NCBI GenBank assembly: GCA_036023115.1
Contig: JAYKKT010000090.1
Location: forward strand, 35,545,001-35,609,000
Length of the DNA stretch: 64,000 bases
Reading direction: 5' to 3'
From: Brasenia schreberi
Taxonomy: Eukaryota; Streptophyta; Magnoliopsida; Nymphaeales; Cabombaceae
Under the pieces are notes generated by a model, which was not told the origin of the DNA, did no database searches, and saw only the letters and a list, made by a program, of their open reading frames with translations. Positions 35,995 to 50,900 of the stretch are shown here, one piece after another. The position numbers were made by a program, and so were the translations under genes. Numbering within the stretch: the first letter of the stretch is position 1; each line of letters starts with the position of its first letter.

Positions 35995-38900
35995 CTGAAA
36001 AAGTATCTTAGGAGATAACATTTGCATGCAACAGAACATGGATAAAATACGCACACAATATGCCTGCCACTGATTTGATTTACTGAAAATCAACGAACCA
36101 ACCAACTAATCAAATGCGTCATGGAGATTTAGAAAGAAAAAACAAAAGATATTAATCAATCATGGCAGTTGGGCAAGATGCCAGCTGAAGCTTGCGCTAT
36201 GACCATTGTCTTTTCACTCGGTGATGGAGTCCGAGTACATACAACAACAACAACAACTAAGCCTTTTCTCATACTAGATGGGGTCGGCTACATGGATTCT
36301 TTGTTTCCACAGATCCCTATCATGTGACATGTTAGCAGTTAACTCCCAATAAGCTAGATCATTCTTTATAGTTTCTTTCCAACACTTTTGTGGTCGTCCT
36401 CTACCTCTTTTAATATTTTTCAAATTTAGTTTTTCTAACCTTCTTACTGGTTCTTCTTTTGATCTTCTTTCTATATGTCCAAACCATCTTAAATGATGTT
36501 CTCTCATTTTATGTGCCACTCCTAATTTGTTTCTAATAACCTTATTATGTATACGGTCTTTTCTTCTATGACCACTCATCCATCTCAACATCTTCATTTC
36601 TGTCACAGACATCTTTTGTACATGTTGATGATTAATTGCCCAACACTCAGAACCATAAAACATGGCAGGCCTAATTGCTGCTCTATAATATTTACCTTTT
36701 AATTTTAATGGTATCTTCTTATCACAAAGAATACATGATGCTCCTCTCCATTTTAACCAACCAACATTAATTCTATGTGTAACATCTCCATCAATTCTTC
36801 CATCACTCTGAAAAATTGACCCCAGGTATTTAATACTTTCCTTTTGGGGAATGCAATGTGTGCCAATTTTAATTTTTATGTCCTATGAAGTAACCAAATG
36901 ATCAAACTTACATTCCATATATTCTGTCTTTGTTCTACTAAGTCGGAGGCCTTTGCTTTCTAATGTTTCTTTCCATAGTTCCAATTTTCTATTAACTTTT
37001 TCCTTAGACTCCTCCACTAATACAATGTCATCTGCAAATAACATACACCAAGGTATTTCATCTTGAATATGTTTTGTTAACTCATCCATCACCATTATAT
37101 TAGTACGAGTACATCTTAGTATATAAATACTCCAAGAGAGAACCACCCCAGGCATCAGAGAATCACATACCAAGCTGAAACCAACAAAAGCCAGTGGACA
37201 TTGCGCAAAATCTAATGGTCTAAGTAGCCCATCATATCACTAAAGCAGTGGAACAGGTTCTAAATTTTTCATTTCTCCCATGGCAGTGCCAAGGGAAACA
37301 CCATTGTCGTCATCCACAAAGGTGCATCTCATGCTCCTTCGTAACTAATAATGACCTCCATTCATGCAACTCCTTAACTCCAATGTGATCCCCAAAAAGT
37401 CGGGGCTTTTCCAGCCAATCACGCACCAGGTCCTGATCCATTTGGCAGTGCTTTATAAAAGTGGAACTATGACATGTTTATACTCGCACAAAGCCAAACA
37501 CAAAGAGATTACGCTGTGGAGTCCCAGGTGTTGGACCCAGCCTTACGTATATTGGAATCCAATAAAATATCATAATCCATCAAGAAAAAACTGAAAAAAC
37601 TAAAATAGCTAAAAGAACATAAAGATGTATATATGAAAATGCTAGCATGTATCCATATCTCATGCCCAACTAGTGATAAATGACTCCATATATATCCATC
37701 ACTTTTAAGTAGGGTTGAGTATCACGTACAAGTTCACTCTTTGGCTTGTGTCCAACAACCTACAACTAAAGATATCAATTTTCTTCTTCATATTCTGTTA
37801 GTGTTTTCTGGCAAAACCTGGCCCTAAGGATGTCATCTATAACATTTCATTGATAAAACATGTCTAATCAACCAATTCGATGTATAAGCACTTCCCTGAT
37901 CTTTGGGTATGAAAATTATTTGACCCAGAGTCCCCAGATGAATTGGCTTATTTCAGGAAACCATTTTTCCTTTGAATGAACCCCTCCTTCACTCTGGTGT
38001 ACAGACTGATCTTTCGTTCACAGTACTACTGTGTCACTCTTTTCATCTATCAAACAAATACAAAACAATGAATTTTTAGATCTCAGGATAGCTTATACAT
38101 TGCACATTCTGATAAAGTAAAAGCTCTGGGACTGAAAAATATGATAGTACTTCCCAAGTGGGTGAAATTAGTGTTAGGAGCAGAGGTTTTGAATATAGTT
38201 TGTGCTTGCGCACCCCAAGTAGGACTAGAAGATAATATAAAGACAAGCTTTTTGGGAAGAGTTAGATAAGGTGTTTCAAAAGATTCCACAAAGGGAAAAG
38301 ATTTGTTTAGGAGGATATTTGAATGGACATGTCAGTAAAGAGGCATTAGGATATCAAGGGATTCATGAAAACTTTGGTCTTGGGGATATAAATGAGGAAG
38401 GTAGGGAGATTTTAAATTTTGCTATGGCATTTGATCTCTTTATAGTCAATACAATCTTCAAAAAATGAGATGAACATTTAATTACTTATAAGAGTGGCTT
38501 ATCACAAACACAAATTGATTACTTTATTTGTAGAAAAAAAGATAGAGTGTGTTAAAGATTGTAAGGTAATTCCAGGAGAAAGCTTAACCACCCAAAATCG
38601 ACTTTTAGTTATGGATTTACAAATAAAAAAATAGACAAAGAAGAAAAGAGTGCATCGACCTATTCGGACTAAATGGTGGAACCTCAAAAGCGAGAAAAAA
38701 TATATATTTAAATAGAAAGTCTTTCAAGGAGATGTTTGAAATTATGTTGGTACACCCTGTGATGGAACAATATGGTTATACATATTACGAAAGTGGCGAA
38801 AGATGTGTTAGGGGTATCTAAGGGAGGTGTACCGGCACAAAAAGAAGGTTGGTGGTGAAGTGAAGTAGTACAAAATAAAATCAAGGCAAAGAGCGCATGT

Positions 38901-41900
38901 TACAAATTACATTATGCTAAGAAAACTAGTGAAACTTTAGAGGCTTATAAGAAATCAAAGAAGGAAGCGAAAAAGGCCATGAGTGAAGCAAAAGCTAAAA
39001 TTTGGGAGGACTTATATAAAAAACCCAACTCAAAAGAGGATGAAAGACATATTTTTAGGATAGTTAGGGCTAGAGATATAAAAACTAAAGATCTTAATTA
39101 TGTTAGATACATCAAAGACGATGATGAAAAAATTCTATTGGCAAATGATGATATAAGAAATAGATGGAAAACTATTTTTATAATCTTTTTAATGAAAATA
39201 AAGAAGTCAGTATTAGCTTAGGAGAGTTAGCCAAATCAGAAAAGTATATAAACCATAATTTTTACCGACGTATTTAAAAGAATGAAGTCAAAGAGGACGA
39301 CCACAAAAGTGTTGGAAAGAAACAATAAAGAATGATTTAGCTTATTGGGAGTTAACTGCCAACATGGCACATGATAGGGATCTGTGAAAACAAAAAACCA
39401 ATGTAGCCGACACCATCTAGTATGGGAAAAGGCTTAGTTGTTGTTGTTGTACTTCCCAAGTGGGTGAATCTTAAACATAGGATCAAACTCTGTCAAGGTA
39501 GTAACTATGTATAGTCATTGACTCCCGGAAAAGAATAGAAGAATATAACCTATTATGCAAAGAATTCTAATTCTTACAGATACCAGACTCAGGTGGAAGA
39601 AAAATGGATTTATAAATGAAACAGAATCTGCAGTCATCTAATAAATTCTAACAGTTCACCATGCATTGAAAACTTAATGTTTGAGAAAGTCATCCCTCTA
39701 CACAAAGATCAGTTGATATGAACTATTCTCTTCTATGTTTGAAGTAAAAACTAAAAAATAACTACATCAAACAATTCAAACTGAGAACTCAACTATCATC
39801 TGATATCTACCTGATGTCGAATATTGCTGGTCAAAAAAGTAAAACACCTAAACTGACACGCTCTTGCAAAGGTTGCCATCAAAGTGGCATTAGAATGGTC
39901 ATGGTCAATTGGAAATTGGTAGAGGGAGCTATACCAAACTATGTGGAACTAAGCACCAATTCCCTCATTTCTTAAATATGTCCTCTGGTCAGAAGTCTCG
40001 AGCCCAAAGAAAAAGGGAGAATCATAAAGGTAACCAACTGCCTGCCAAAAACATAGTCAGATCCTTTTACCAGGAAGTGTGATCCTTCCTGTATCGATGC
40101 AGTAGACCCCATTAGAACTCAGAAATTAAGCGAATCGGATCCCATAACTGGTTTGGCAATTAGAAAACCAAATTAAGCACATCAGATTCCGTAGCTGGTT
40201 TAACAATTAAAAGAACAAATCTGAAACATCCTTAAGAATCTAAGACTGGTTGTCTTCGGATTAGAATACCATATCTATTCCTGCAAATCCTAAACCAAGA
40301 CCCTGTCAGATTTCATACAGAGCAATTAGTCAATTGGCAGGTGCTAATTTACAACAGTTCGCAAATGGGTGCAACTATAGGACCCCAAGTGTCTTCAACT
40401 GTATGTACGAAATAAGGAAGAGGCACAAATCAATTTACTCAACTAAAAAATGAAATTGTGAACACGAAGTTGAACCCACAAATGGTGAACCTAGATGCAC
40501 TACTCTACTCTGCCCTTTGATGTCCCACGCAACATATTTCTCCACAGTAATAACCTCGTTAATTAGAGGAGCTTAAAAGGCCTACCTGATGGACTTCCAA
40601 GTGTAAATTGCTTGAGGGTTGAATGATCTACATCTGAATCAGGAAGCCCTTCAGCCGATTTATAAAAATGCAGGCCAATCCATTCCCTAAACTTCAAGCT
40701 CTAGTTTCATATGGCATTCCCTCCAAAAAGTGCATCTTCCTAGTGGGAACAGCAATGCAGCTTTGAACAACAGATACCACAAATGTTTATTCCCATCCCC
40801 ACTCGATAAAACTCTAGTTATTTGCAAATAGTTACTAAATTTGCACCCAAACGTACTCTATCCCCAAATTAAATAGTGTAAGGATGCAGTTAATATTTAA
40901 AACCTTAATTCTAATGAGTTAGAAGAGAGCTTTTGTGTGCTCTTTTCTATATTTTCTCCTCTCAAGGTATCATAATAATGAATAACTTGCATAGCAGAAA
41001 GGCGAGGATGCCTATAATGTTGCAACAACCATATCAATCAACTTAAAAGTACCAAAAAGTTGTTTAAATCATTCATCCAAAAATACCCCAAACAAATCAG
41101 GTTAAATTTCTGAGAATCAGAACTTTGTCAAGAGGAACTTTGGTTCCAAACATAAAAAGATAACGTACAATCCAACTGGTTAAATTTGATCAAATGGAAA
41201 AGGTACCATGGGATCAACAAATATCTTTAGGCAACATGTGTGGAAGAAAAATGATATATTCTTTGTGTATGATAGGAGACTTCACCCTGTAATTTCATGC
41301 AATGCAAAGGATGTCACTGGTGTCCTTTTCCTAGATGAAACTGCAGGTTTCCTCCTTTTGTCGACTTGAATGTAAAATGCATTCCTTGCTTTCTCATATC
41401 CAACCTGGTAGAAATCACATTCAGTTCAGGAACAGAAATAATGTTCGGGAGTAGGAAAGAAAAGAAAGAAAAAAGGTCTAATAAAATGAAACATGTTTCT
41501 CCCTGACCAAATCTCGTGGCCTGGTTCTAAATTCCCATCACTTGCAATAACAAATTGGAATAAAATTGCAAGTTCTTAGAACACTGGGTTGGACGTTAGA
41601 AATGAGGAAGTTTAAAACAACAAGCACAATCCGGTCCACTTGCCAGATTTAGGGTGTGCTTTCCTCGTGGAACGATCACATGGAACCCAAACTATGCTGG
41701 CTAAACTCAACTACATGTGAGCACTCGCATATTCTACAATGACGAGCTGCAGGCTGAAACCACACATGCATGGTCATTCGTACCAACAATCACCACACAT
41801 TCGAACCACATATACTGTACACTACATGTATGAATTATAGACAGCCAGTTACATGTGGTCAGTGTTGTCTGACGCGTATCGTATCGCGTATCGCTGAGCT

Positions 41901-44900
41901 CCACGATACGGGCATATCGTATCGTATCGTATCATATCGTACTTTAATATTAAAAAACTATAAAAATTATTTAAAAAATCAATAAAATTAGTAAAAATCC
42001 GAAAAAAATCAAGAAAAATATGGAAAATTTTGGAAAAATCTGGTAATTGCTTTAAATTCATATAATGCAAAGTTTAACACAAATTGAACATTTAATATTG
42101 AACAATTGCATCCAAAATTATATATTTTGAATCAAAAAATGAAATACATTTATATTTTACATATTGTAAATTTGTATCAGGATCATTAACTAAATAATCT
42201 TCATCTTCTCCTTGATGATGTTGTTGCACTTCAAATTAATTCATGTAATTTCTTCTTCAGTTAGGACTTAGGAGTGCATTTTCTTCGTTATCTTCCATAA
42301 TCCACTCATGTAATATATCAAAATTAACAAACTGCTATCTTTGTACATGTAGTTGTCATATTTGCTAATTTTCATATGTGAGCAAAACAAAGAGCTCCAT
42401 TTCTTTGATTATTGAGTCTATGACACCTCAATGATGTGATATTATTACTTGATGATGTCCCCTTTTTCTCTTATTAGAGACTAGCTTTTTAACTAATGCA
42501 TGAGCTTCATTTCTCACTTCACAGACTGAGTTAAGCCTCACACACATTGATCATGTTCAACTCAATGGAAGTCATGTAACGTGAACCCTAAAATAGTGAA
42601 GTTGTGAAATCCCTACTCAATGAACCGAGAGAACTAAATGTTTTTAATTGTTTACGATCTTATGAAATTAGAAACTGTTAGAAAAAATATACTTAAAAGT
42701 TGTAACAGAAAGGGAAATGATTTTGTCATAAATTTTTTTTTATACATTATTCTTATTAAATAAATGAAATTATAAACCCAAATTATAAGCATATTGAAGG
42801 ATGCCTTAAAGGGAAGTGAAGAGAGGGGAAGAGAGGGCAGAAACACGCAAAAAAAAATTGGAAAAAAAAATTTGAAAAAAAATAAATTTGGGCATATACG
42901 GGCGATACGGCACGATAACCTGTATCTTACGATACAGGTTACCGTATCGTATCGTGGCCCCATGATACGATACATATCGCACCGTATCGTACGATACGGT
43001 GCGATACGGATAACACTGCATGTGGTTGTGCATTAGGGACACGAAGAATGCACACTACAAGCACGCAGATTATGCCGATGTAAATCAAGCATAGTGTGTG
43101 TAGACTGAAAGTGGTGACCATTTCTTCTGGTACGCATAGCACATATTTGATGTATACGGTTGGAGACAACCACTAACACGTGCATTGTGCATTAGTACAG
43201 AAAATGATCATCAGAAGCACAGAAGACATGTGCTTGAACATCTGATGGAAAAATAGCATCATAACCATTTCATGTGGTGCTAGGGGTTCAAATGAGACAC
43301 GTTATGTGTGGTTTCCACTGAGACCAATTAAGAAACATAGTATACTAATGAAAAGTGCACTCAAGCATCGACTGCTTAAGCTTTCTAAGCTATGGCAAAG
43401 CTTTTGATAAGGGACATAGCTGAATACCTTTCTTTTTCCTTTTACAATATTACTATTTTATATATTTGTTGGCATGCCTACTGATTGATATTCTTGAAAT
43501 ATGCTGACTATGTGTTTGTTATTACGTCTTAGAACTATTTGTGCCTTTCATATCGTTTCTTTCTTTAGGGAACTGATTTCTCATATTCTTTCTTTCTTTA
43601 GGGAACTGATTATTAGGCCACGCTCAAAATTGAATTTATTAATTGCAATGAAGTAAAAGAAAAAGATATGTAAGGTTGTAGTAAAGACTGTTCAACGTAC
43701 CTCGTTCTCAAGGTCACTTAGCAACGAATTGCCATCAAGGTTTAGGGAACCCTCTTTTCTTGCATTCATCCATGTAAAACTTCCGGAATCACCAATCTTT
43801 CTCACGGAAGCTGCCTTATAAGTGGGCCCAACAAGTGAAAGTCCATGAGATATAGCTACATTGAATTGAATTTCCCATGCTCCTACAGAACATATGCATG
43901 TGAAAAAACAAATGTCATAAACATCATTCTAAGATGCCATATGAAGAACTAAATAAAGAAAATGAGCATGTCTATCAATGTCATGCAGATGCAGGTGCAG
44001 GTGCTGGGCACATCAAATCCAAAAGACAGAATACAAATCTATTTACTAAATATCAATATATGTAATATAAAACATATATGAAAGCTCAAAACTATATATA
44101 ATAGTCATTATTACATTACATATAAAGTGCATTGTATATTTTACTATTAAACACCATCCCACCGGCTCTGCAAGCTCCTATATAGCCTCTCTCTCTCTCT
44201 ATGGTTTTTACATGATGAAAATGGCTAGATAATATTGCAAGACCAGACCAGTGAAGGTGAGAGAAGACTGGCTGCAGCAGAAAGAAAATATATTGAAATC
44301 CCAAACTATTTCTCCGATTTTGAAACATGGTGTCCAGACAATCAGACCATGCCATCTTCACTTTGAGACACGTTGACCATGTCTGATACGGTTACTTTGC
44401 CATAATCAACACAGTGTCCCTGTTGGTATTATGCCCATTTCTACGTAGACACTTCACCTGCTAAAAGTCTCTGTGTGTAACATGTTAATATGCCTACGGC
44501 CCTACATAAACTTAATCCATTACATTGGAGGAAAGAGAAACAAAAGGGAAGGTATTCTTCAGTAAACTTAATGCATTATATTAGAGGAAAGAGAAACAAA
44601 AGAAAAGAAATTCCTTTCCTGAACAGGCTTCATTTTGAAGAGCAACAAGTAGTTGTATACCTAATAAATACTTCTACTTGGGTTCTCCCCATGTTCAATA
44701 CTCCAATAGTCAACATCTATCGTTCTCCAGTGTCCAATTTGGCACTAGTTAATATAGTTAATATTTTTTAGCTGAAAATTTGAAAGTATACATAGTTAAG
44801 TGTTCATGTCAAGGAACACTTCATGGGATATTTACAGATTAAGCTTCTAGTTCCATGAGAGTATTACTAACATGAAATATGATATATATATATATATGTG

Positions 44901-47900
44901 GTTACTATTAAAGTTGAAAGGTAAATATTATAGGGCAGCAATTAGACCTGCTATGTTTTATAGTTTTGAGTGTTGGGCAATTAATCATCATGTGCAACAG
45001 ATGTCTGTAGCAGACAAGAAGATGAGTAATATCGGATCCTAGATGTTGGATCCATTACCTGTATTTTTTGGTTCAGTTATTAAGTATACTTAAGTAAGGG
45101 CATATTAGTTCTTTAAGTTATCAGAGGTTTATATGTATCTGGTTTTAGTTTAGGGTTTAGAGTGTGAGAATGCAGCAGCCAAGAAGGTTGCCAAGACGCA
45201 CAACATGTGGTGTGCAAGATAAAGGTAGTAATTCTCTTCTTTTGTTACTTCTGCGTGTGAATATAATTCATTTAAACATGGTATCATAGTTTTGTGGAAC
45301 AGAAGAAACAATGGCACAGATCCCGTGACAGATCTGCATGCATCTCAAGGTGTTCATAATTTCAGTCAAATCTGAAAATATTGATCCCGAGGGGAAGAAT
45401 GGCAGATTTAGTGACTAAAATCAGCAAGGATATACACAACTTGAAGTGTTACTTAAAAAAAATGAGATATTTGTTGTAAGAGGAGAATCCCCGTTTCTAG
45501 AGTGAAATCAGCATAAGCAACAACCAGTTGATCATGAAGAAAAAGTGTAGATAATATTTTTGGGAAAAACAAGAAAATATTAAAAATCTTCAAATTAATA
45601 ATATTCAGTTTGATGGAACAAACCATCAACTATGGGTCATATATGTGAAACTAGCATTAGAAGTCATGGAAATATGACAAGTGCTGATAAGGATAAATTA
45701 CAATGTTCTCAAGAAACATTTGAGAACAATGTTGGGATTTAATTAGGAAGCCTCCATTTATGAAGAATAAAGCATTCCATGTGAGTGAGATGACAACTAG
45801 AAGTGAAGTTGCAAACACAAATACTATGAATCAACTTTTGAAAAGAATGACAGACTTTGAAGCAAGACTTGGTGAGCAAGTCTCGTCCTCAGCCACATCA
45901 GCTACCATGGCACACGATAAAGGGTACATCTTCATTATGTGATTATTGGGTTATTGATTTGATAGTAAGGAGTGCTTATTTGATTATCAAAATGTTTAGA
46001 ATCATAGTCAAGTTCGACTTGAAGATGAATCTTATGCATCTATGGTTGGAAAAGCGAGTATTATGACATCCTTGAGAGTTCATTTTGTCTTTTATTTGCC
46101 TATTTTTTCTATTAAATTATTATCTGTAAGTATACTTACCAAGACTATGAACTTATGAACTATGAATTATACAATAATCTTTTCCTCATTTGGATGTGTT
46201 TGACTTGCAGATGGATCTTATGCATCTATGGTTGGAAAATGCAGTATTATGATTCCTTTTTAGCTCTTTATTTTGTGTTTTATGTGCCTATTTTCCCTAC
46301 TAAATTACTATCTGTAAGTATACTTATCAAGATTACAGACTATACACATTTTTTCCCCTCATTTGGATGTGTATTTCAGGATATGAAAACAGAAAGGATC
46401 TTTGGGCATGGTAGTTTGGAAAGGGGACTTTATGATATGCATATACAACCTCATACAACTTCATCACTCTTGATTGGTAAAGAAGAGGTAGTCCAATTAT
46501 GGCATTTGCGACTAGGACACCTCTCACCTTCAAAACTTAAAAGGATTTTCCCTCAAACATTTAGTACTTTACCTTCTTCTATTTCTGTTGAATGTGACGT
46601 ATGCCAAAAGGAAAAACATCTTCATGCTTTATTTTTAATAAGTGAACACAAATCTTCTATTCATTTGTTCTCATGTATGGGATCCAAGTCCTTGTCAATC
46701 ATTTACTTGACATCAACACTTTGTGTCATTTATTGATGATTCCACTCATTTTACCTTCATTTATTTATTGAAATCTAAGAATGAGGTGTCAGGCATATTT
46801 CCTATCTTCCATAATTTGTTGAGACTCGATTCAATGCAAATATTAAAAACTTTGCTCTGATAATGGAAGAGTATACAACACCCTGGCATTATCCATCAAA
46901 CTATCTGCCCATACACTCCTCAACAAAACGGAATAGCTGAAAGAAAAAATAGACATATTCTAGAGATTCCTAGAGCATTACTCATTGGAGCAAATACTCC
47001 TAAATCTTTTTGAGAGAAAGTTGACATATTGCTAAATGAAAAGTCTCCCTTTTCAATACTTTTACCGGCCAAAAAATATTTTCATTAACACCTCATATAT
47101 TTGGTTGTCTTTTATATTCACATTCATACCCATAATAGAGATAAACTTGATCCCCGTGAAGTGTATCTTTATTGGTTATTTTCTGTCTCAAAAAGGGTAT
47201 AAATGTTATGAGCCCAAAGCTCAAAAAACTTATGTTTCATTTGATGTCTCATTCTATGAGTCCCAATCATATTATAGTAATCATGAAGAAACACAATTTG
47301 ATTCGGTTACTATTGAGGAACAAGGAGCATTGTTTATAGTTCCAAGTTATACTGAAAAAGACTAAGAAAGTGATATAGAAGGAAGTAAAGTTGACTTATA
47401 AGGCAAGAAGATTCAAGAGAAGAATGATGGGAAGGTTTATCATTGTGGTATCCGAAATATATTTTTTCTCCTGAATAAACAACCATACCCGAATGCTCCA
47501 ATCCACCTTAAGATCCATCTATAGAGCAACTAGAGTTGCCAATTGCAATTAGAAAATGAAAGAGAGCATGTGTACATCCTATCTGTGAGTATGTCTCATA
47601 TGAAAGTACATGTAAGAATTACAAAACGTTTAGTGTTGCTAGAGTTGTCAATTGTAATAAGGAAATAAAAGAATTACAAAAGATTTATATTAAATGCTAT
47701 TGTTGAATCTATACCAAAAATAGAGGGAAGTCATGAAAGAAGAATTACCTACTTTTAAAAAAATTATACATGATAATTGGTGACACTACCATTTAACAAA
47801 AAACCAGTGGAATATAAATGGGTATATACCATAAAATATCGGGCAGAAGGAAGCATTCAAGTATATAAGACAAGTTTGGAGACAAAAGGATATAGTCAAT

Positions 47901-50900
47901 CGTATGGAATAGACTGCAATAAAACTTTTGCACCAATGGCAAAACTAACTACCATCCGTGTGTTTATGAGTTTGGCAGTAAACAAAGGATGGAATGTGTG
48001 GCAATTAGATGCTAAAAATTGTTTTTTTGCAAAGCAACTTAAATGAAGAGATCTATATGACTTTACCATTACAAATTGATTATGAGCATAATAAACACAT
48101 GGTGTGTCATCTTAAAAAGGCTCTATATGGATTAAAATAGTCCCCACGAGCATGGTTTGAGAAGTTTAGTGAGGGGTATTATAACTTGGTTACAAAAAGG
48201 GGTATTATAACTTGGTTACAAAAGGTGTATGAGTGATCATACTTTATTTATAAAAAAATAAAGGAATTTATATTCTTATTATATATACAAGAGATGATAA
48301 AGAAGAGATTACACACCCTAATGATCTCAAAGATCTTGAAAAATTACATTACTTTCTTGGTATTAAGTTTTGGGGTGTAAGGCAAGCTTTTTTTTTTACA
48401 AAGATAAAGTACTTTTGATTTTGACTATTTAATGAAATATGGAGAAACCAAAAGATACCCGAGGAATTGAGAGTGAGTACAATTCTACCCATATATAAGA
48501 CCAAGGGAGACATTCAGAATTGTGCGAATTATCGAGGTATCAAGTTAATGAGCCATACTAGGAAATTGTGGGAAAGAATTATCTAACGTAGGTTAAAACA
48601 AGTATCAAGTACAACAGAGAACCAATTTGGATTCATTCCTGGCAAATATATTGTTCAAGCGATTCACCTCTTGAGGCGTCTTATGGAACATTTTAGAGCA
48701 AAAAAGAAAGACCTTCACATGATATTTATTGATCTAGAAAAAGCTTACGATAGGGTACCGAGAGAGGTTCTTTAGAGAACCTTAGAAAAAAGAGGTATCC
48801 CATTGACATACATTAGCCTTATAAGAGACAAGTACAATGGTGCAAAAACATGTGTGAGGACTCACGAAGGAACGACAAACTTCTTTAAAGTTAATATTGG
48901 GTTACATCAAGGATCAACTTTAAGTTCATACTTATTTATAAGGGTGACTGATGAGTTAACAAAATATATATAAGATGATGTGCCTTGGTGTATGTTATTT
49001 ACATATGATATTGTGTTAGTGGAAGAGTCTAAGGAAAAAGTAAATAGAAAATTGGAACTATGGAGAGAAACTTAGAAAGCAAAGGCCTCTGACTTAGTAG
49101 AACAAAGACACAATATATGGAATGTAAGTTTGATCTTTTGGTTGCTTCAGAGGACATAGAAATTAAAATTTGCACACATTGCATCCCTCAAAAGGGAAGT
49201 TTTAAATACCTAGGGTCAATTTTTTAGAGTGATGGAAGAATTGATGGGTTGGTTGGTTAAAATGGAGAAGAGCATTACGTATTCTTTGTGATAAGAAGAT
49301 ATCATTAAAGTTAAAAGGTAAATATTATAAAGCAACAATTAGACATGCCATGTTTTATGGTTATGAGTGTTGGGTTGTTAATCATCAACATATACAAAAG
49401 ATGTTTGTGACAGAAATGAAGATGTTGAGATGGATGAGTGAAAATACAAGAAAAGACCGTATACATAATCAGGTTATTAGAAACAAATTAGGAATGGCAC
49501 CAATAGAGGATAAAATGAGAGAATATCGTTTAAGATGGTTTGGACATATAGAAAGTAGATTAGAAGAAAAACTTATAAGAAGGTATAAAAAACTAAATTT
49601 GGAAAGTATTGAAAAATTAAAAGAGGTAGAGGACGACCACAGAAGTGTTGGAAAGAAACAATAAAGAATGATCTAGCTTATTGTGAGTTAACTGCTAACA
49701 TGGCACATGAGAGCTCTGTGGAAACAAAGAATCCATGTAGCTTACCTCGTCTAGTATGAGAAAAGGCTTAGTTGTTGTGGTAAAGTACTCTTGATTTTGT
49801 TAAAGGATACTAATATCGTTGATTGCAAGCCTAGTGAATTTCCAATGGAAGTTAATCATCACTTAAATTCATATAGATCAAAAATATTCAAAGACATTGG
49901 GAGGTATCAATGGTTAGTTGGTAAACTTATCTATTTAACTATTACATGCCCTGATATCTCGTATACAATGAGTATTGCAAGCAAATTTATGCATCAATCG
50001 TCAAAGTATCACATAGAAGTTGTGAGATACCAATAGATTATAAAATGAGAGAATATCGTTTAAGATGCTAGATTTTGAAAGTATTAAAAGAGGTAGAAGA
50101 ATACCCCAAAAGTGTTGGGAAAAAATAATAAAGAATGATCTAGCTTGTATTGAGTTAACTGCTAACATGGCACATGATAGCGCTATCAAAAAAAAGAATC
50201 CATGTAGTCGACCCCGTCCAATATGGAAAAGGCCTAGTTATTGTTGTTGTTGCTGCAGATTGGGTAGGATCTAAAGAAGATAGAAAGTTCACCTTAGTAT
50301 ACATTGCAAAAGTAAGTGGAAATATAGTATCCTTGAAAAGCAAAAAACGATTGGTTGCAAGATTAGTGCAAAAGCTTAGTACAGAGTCACGACAAAAGGG
50401 ATGTGTGAAGAAATGTAGTAAAAAGTGTGTTGATGCTCATATAGCACTGGGCACCGATACTTGATAATCGCACCGTATTGTATAATACGGTGTCATTTTT
50501 TTACTAAAATCAAAAAATATTAATAAATTCAAAAAATAAAGAATTGAAATTGATAAACAAAACATATATAACACAATCAACATTAGACAAAATTGAATCC
50601 AAAAGCTTGGTTCGAAACAAATAATTCCTAATAAAATTATAAATGACTACGACTTTATAAGAATATTGAGAGAGATTATGAGAAGAGAACACGGTGAGAA
50701 GAGAATCTTGTGAATAAACTATGAAATCAATAAGAACAAGGATAAAAAAATGATTTGGGAGCAAGGGAATGACATGAAAAAGGGTTTAGGAATAAGAGAA
50801 GTGATTTTGGCAATTTCGGATTCTCAGATTTTATACAACAACAACTAAGCCTTTTCCCATACTAGATGGGGTCGACTACATGGATTCTTTGTTTCCACAG

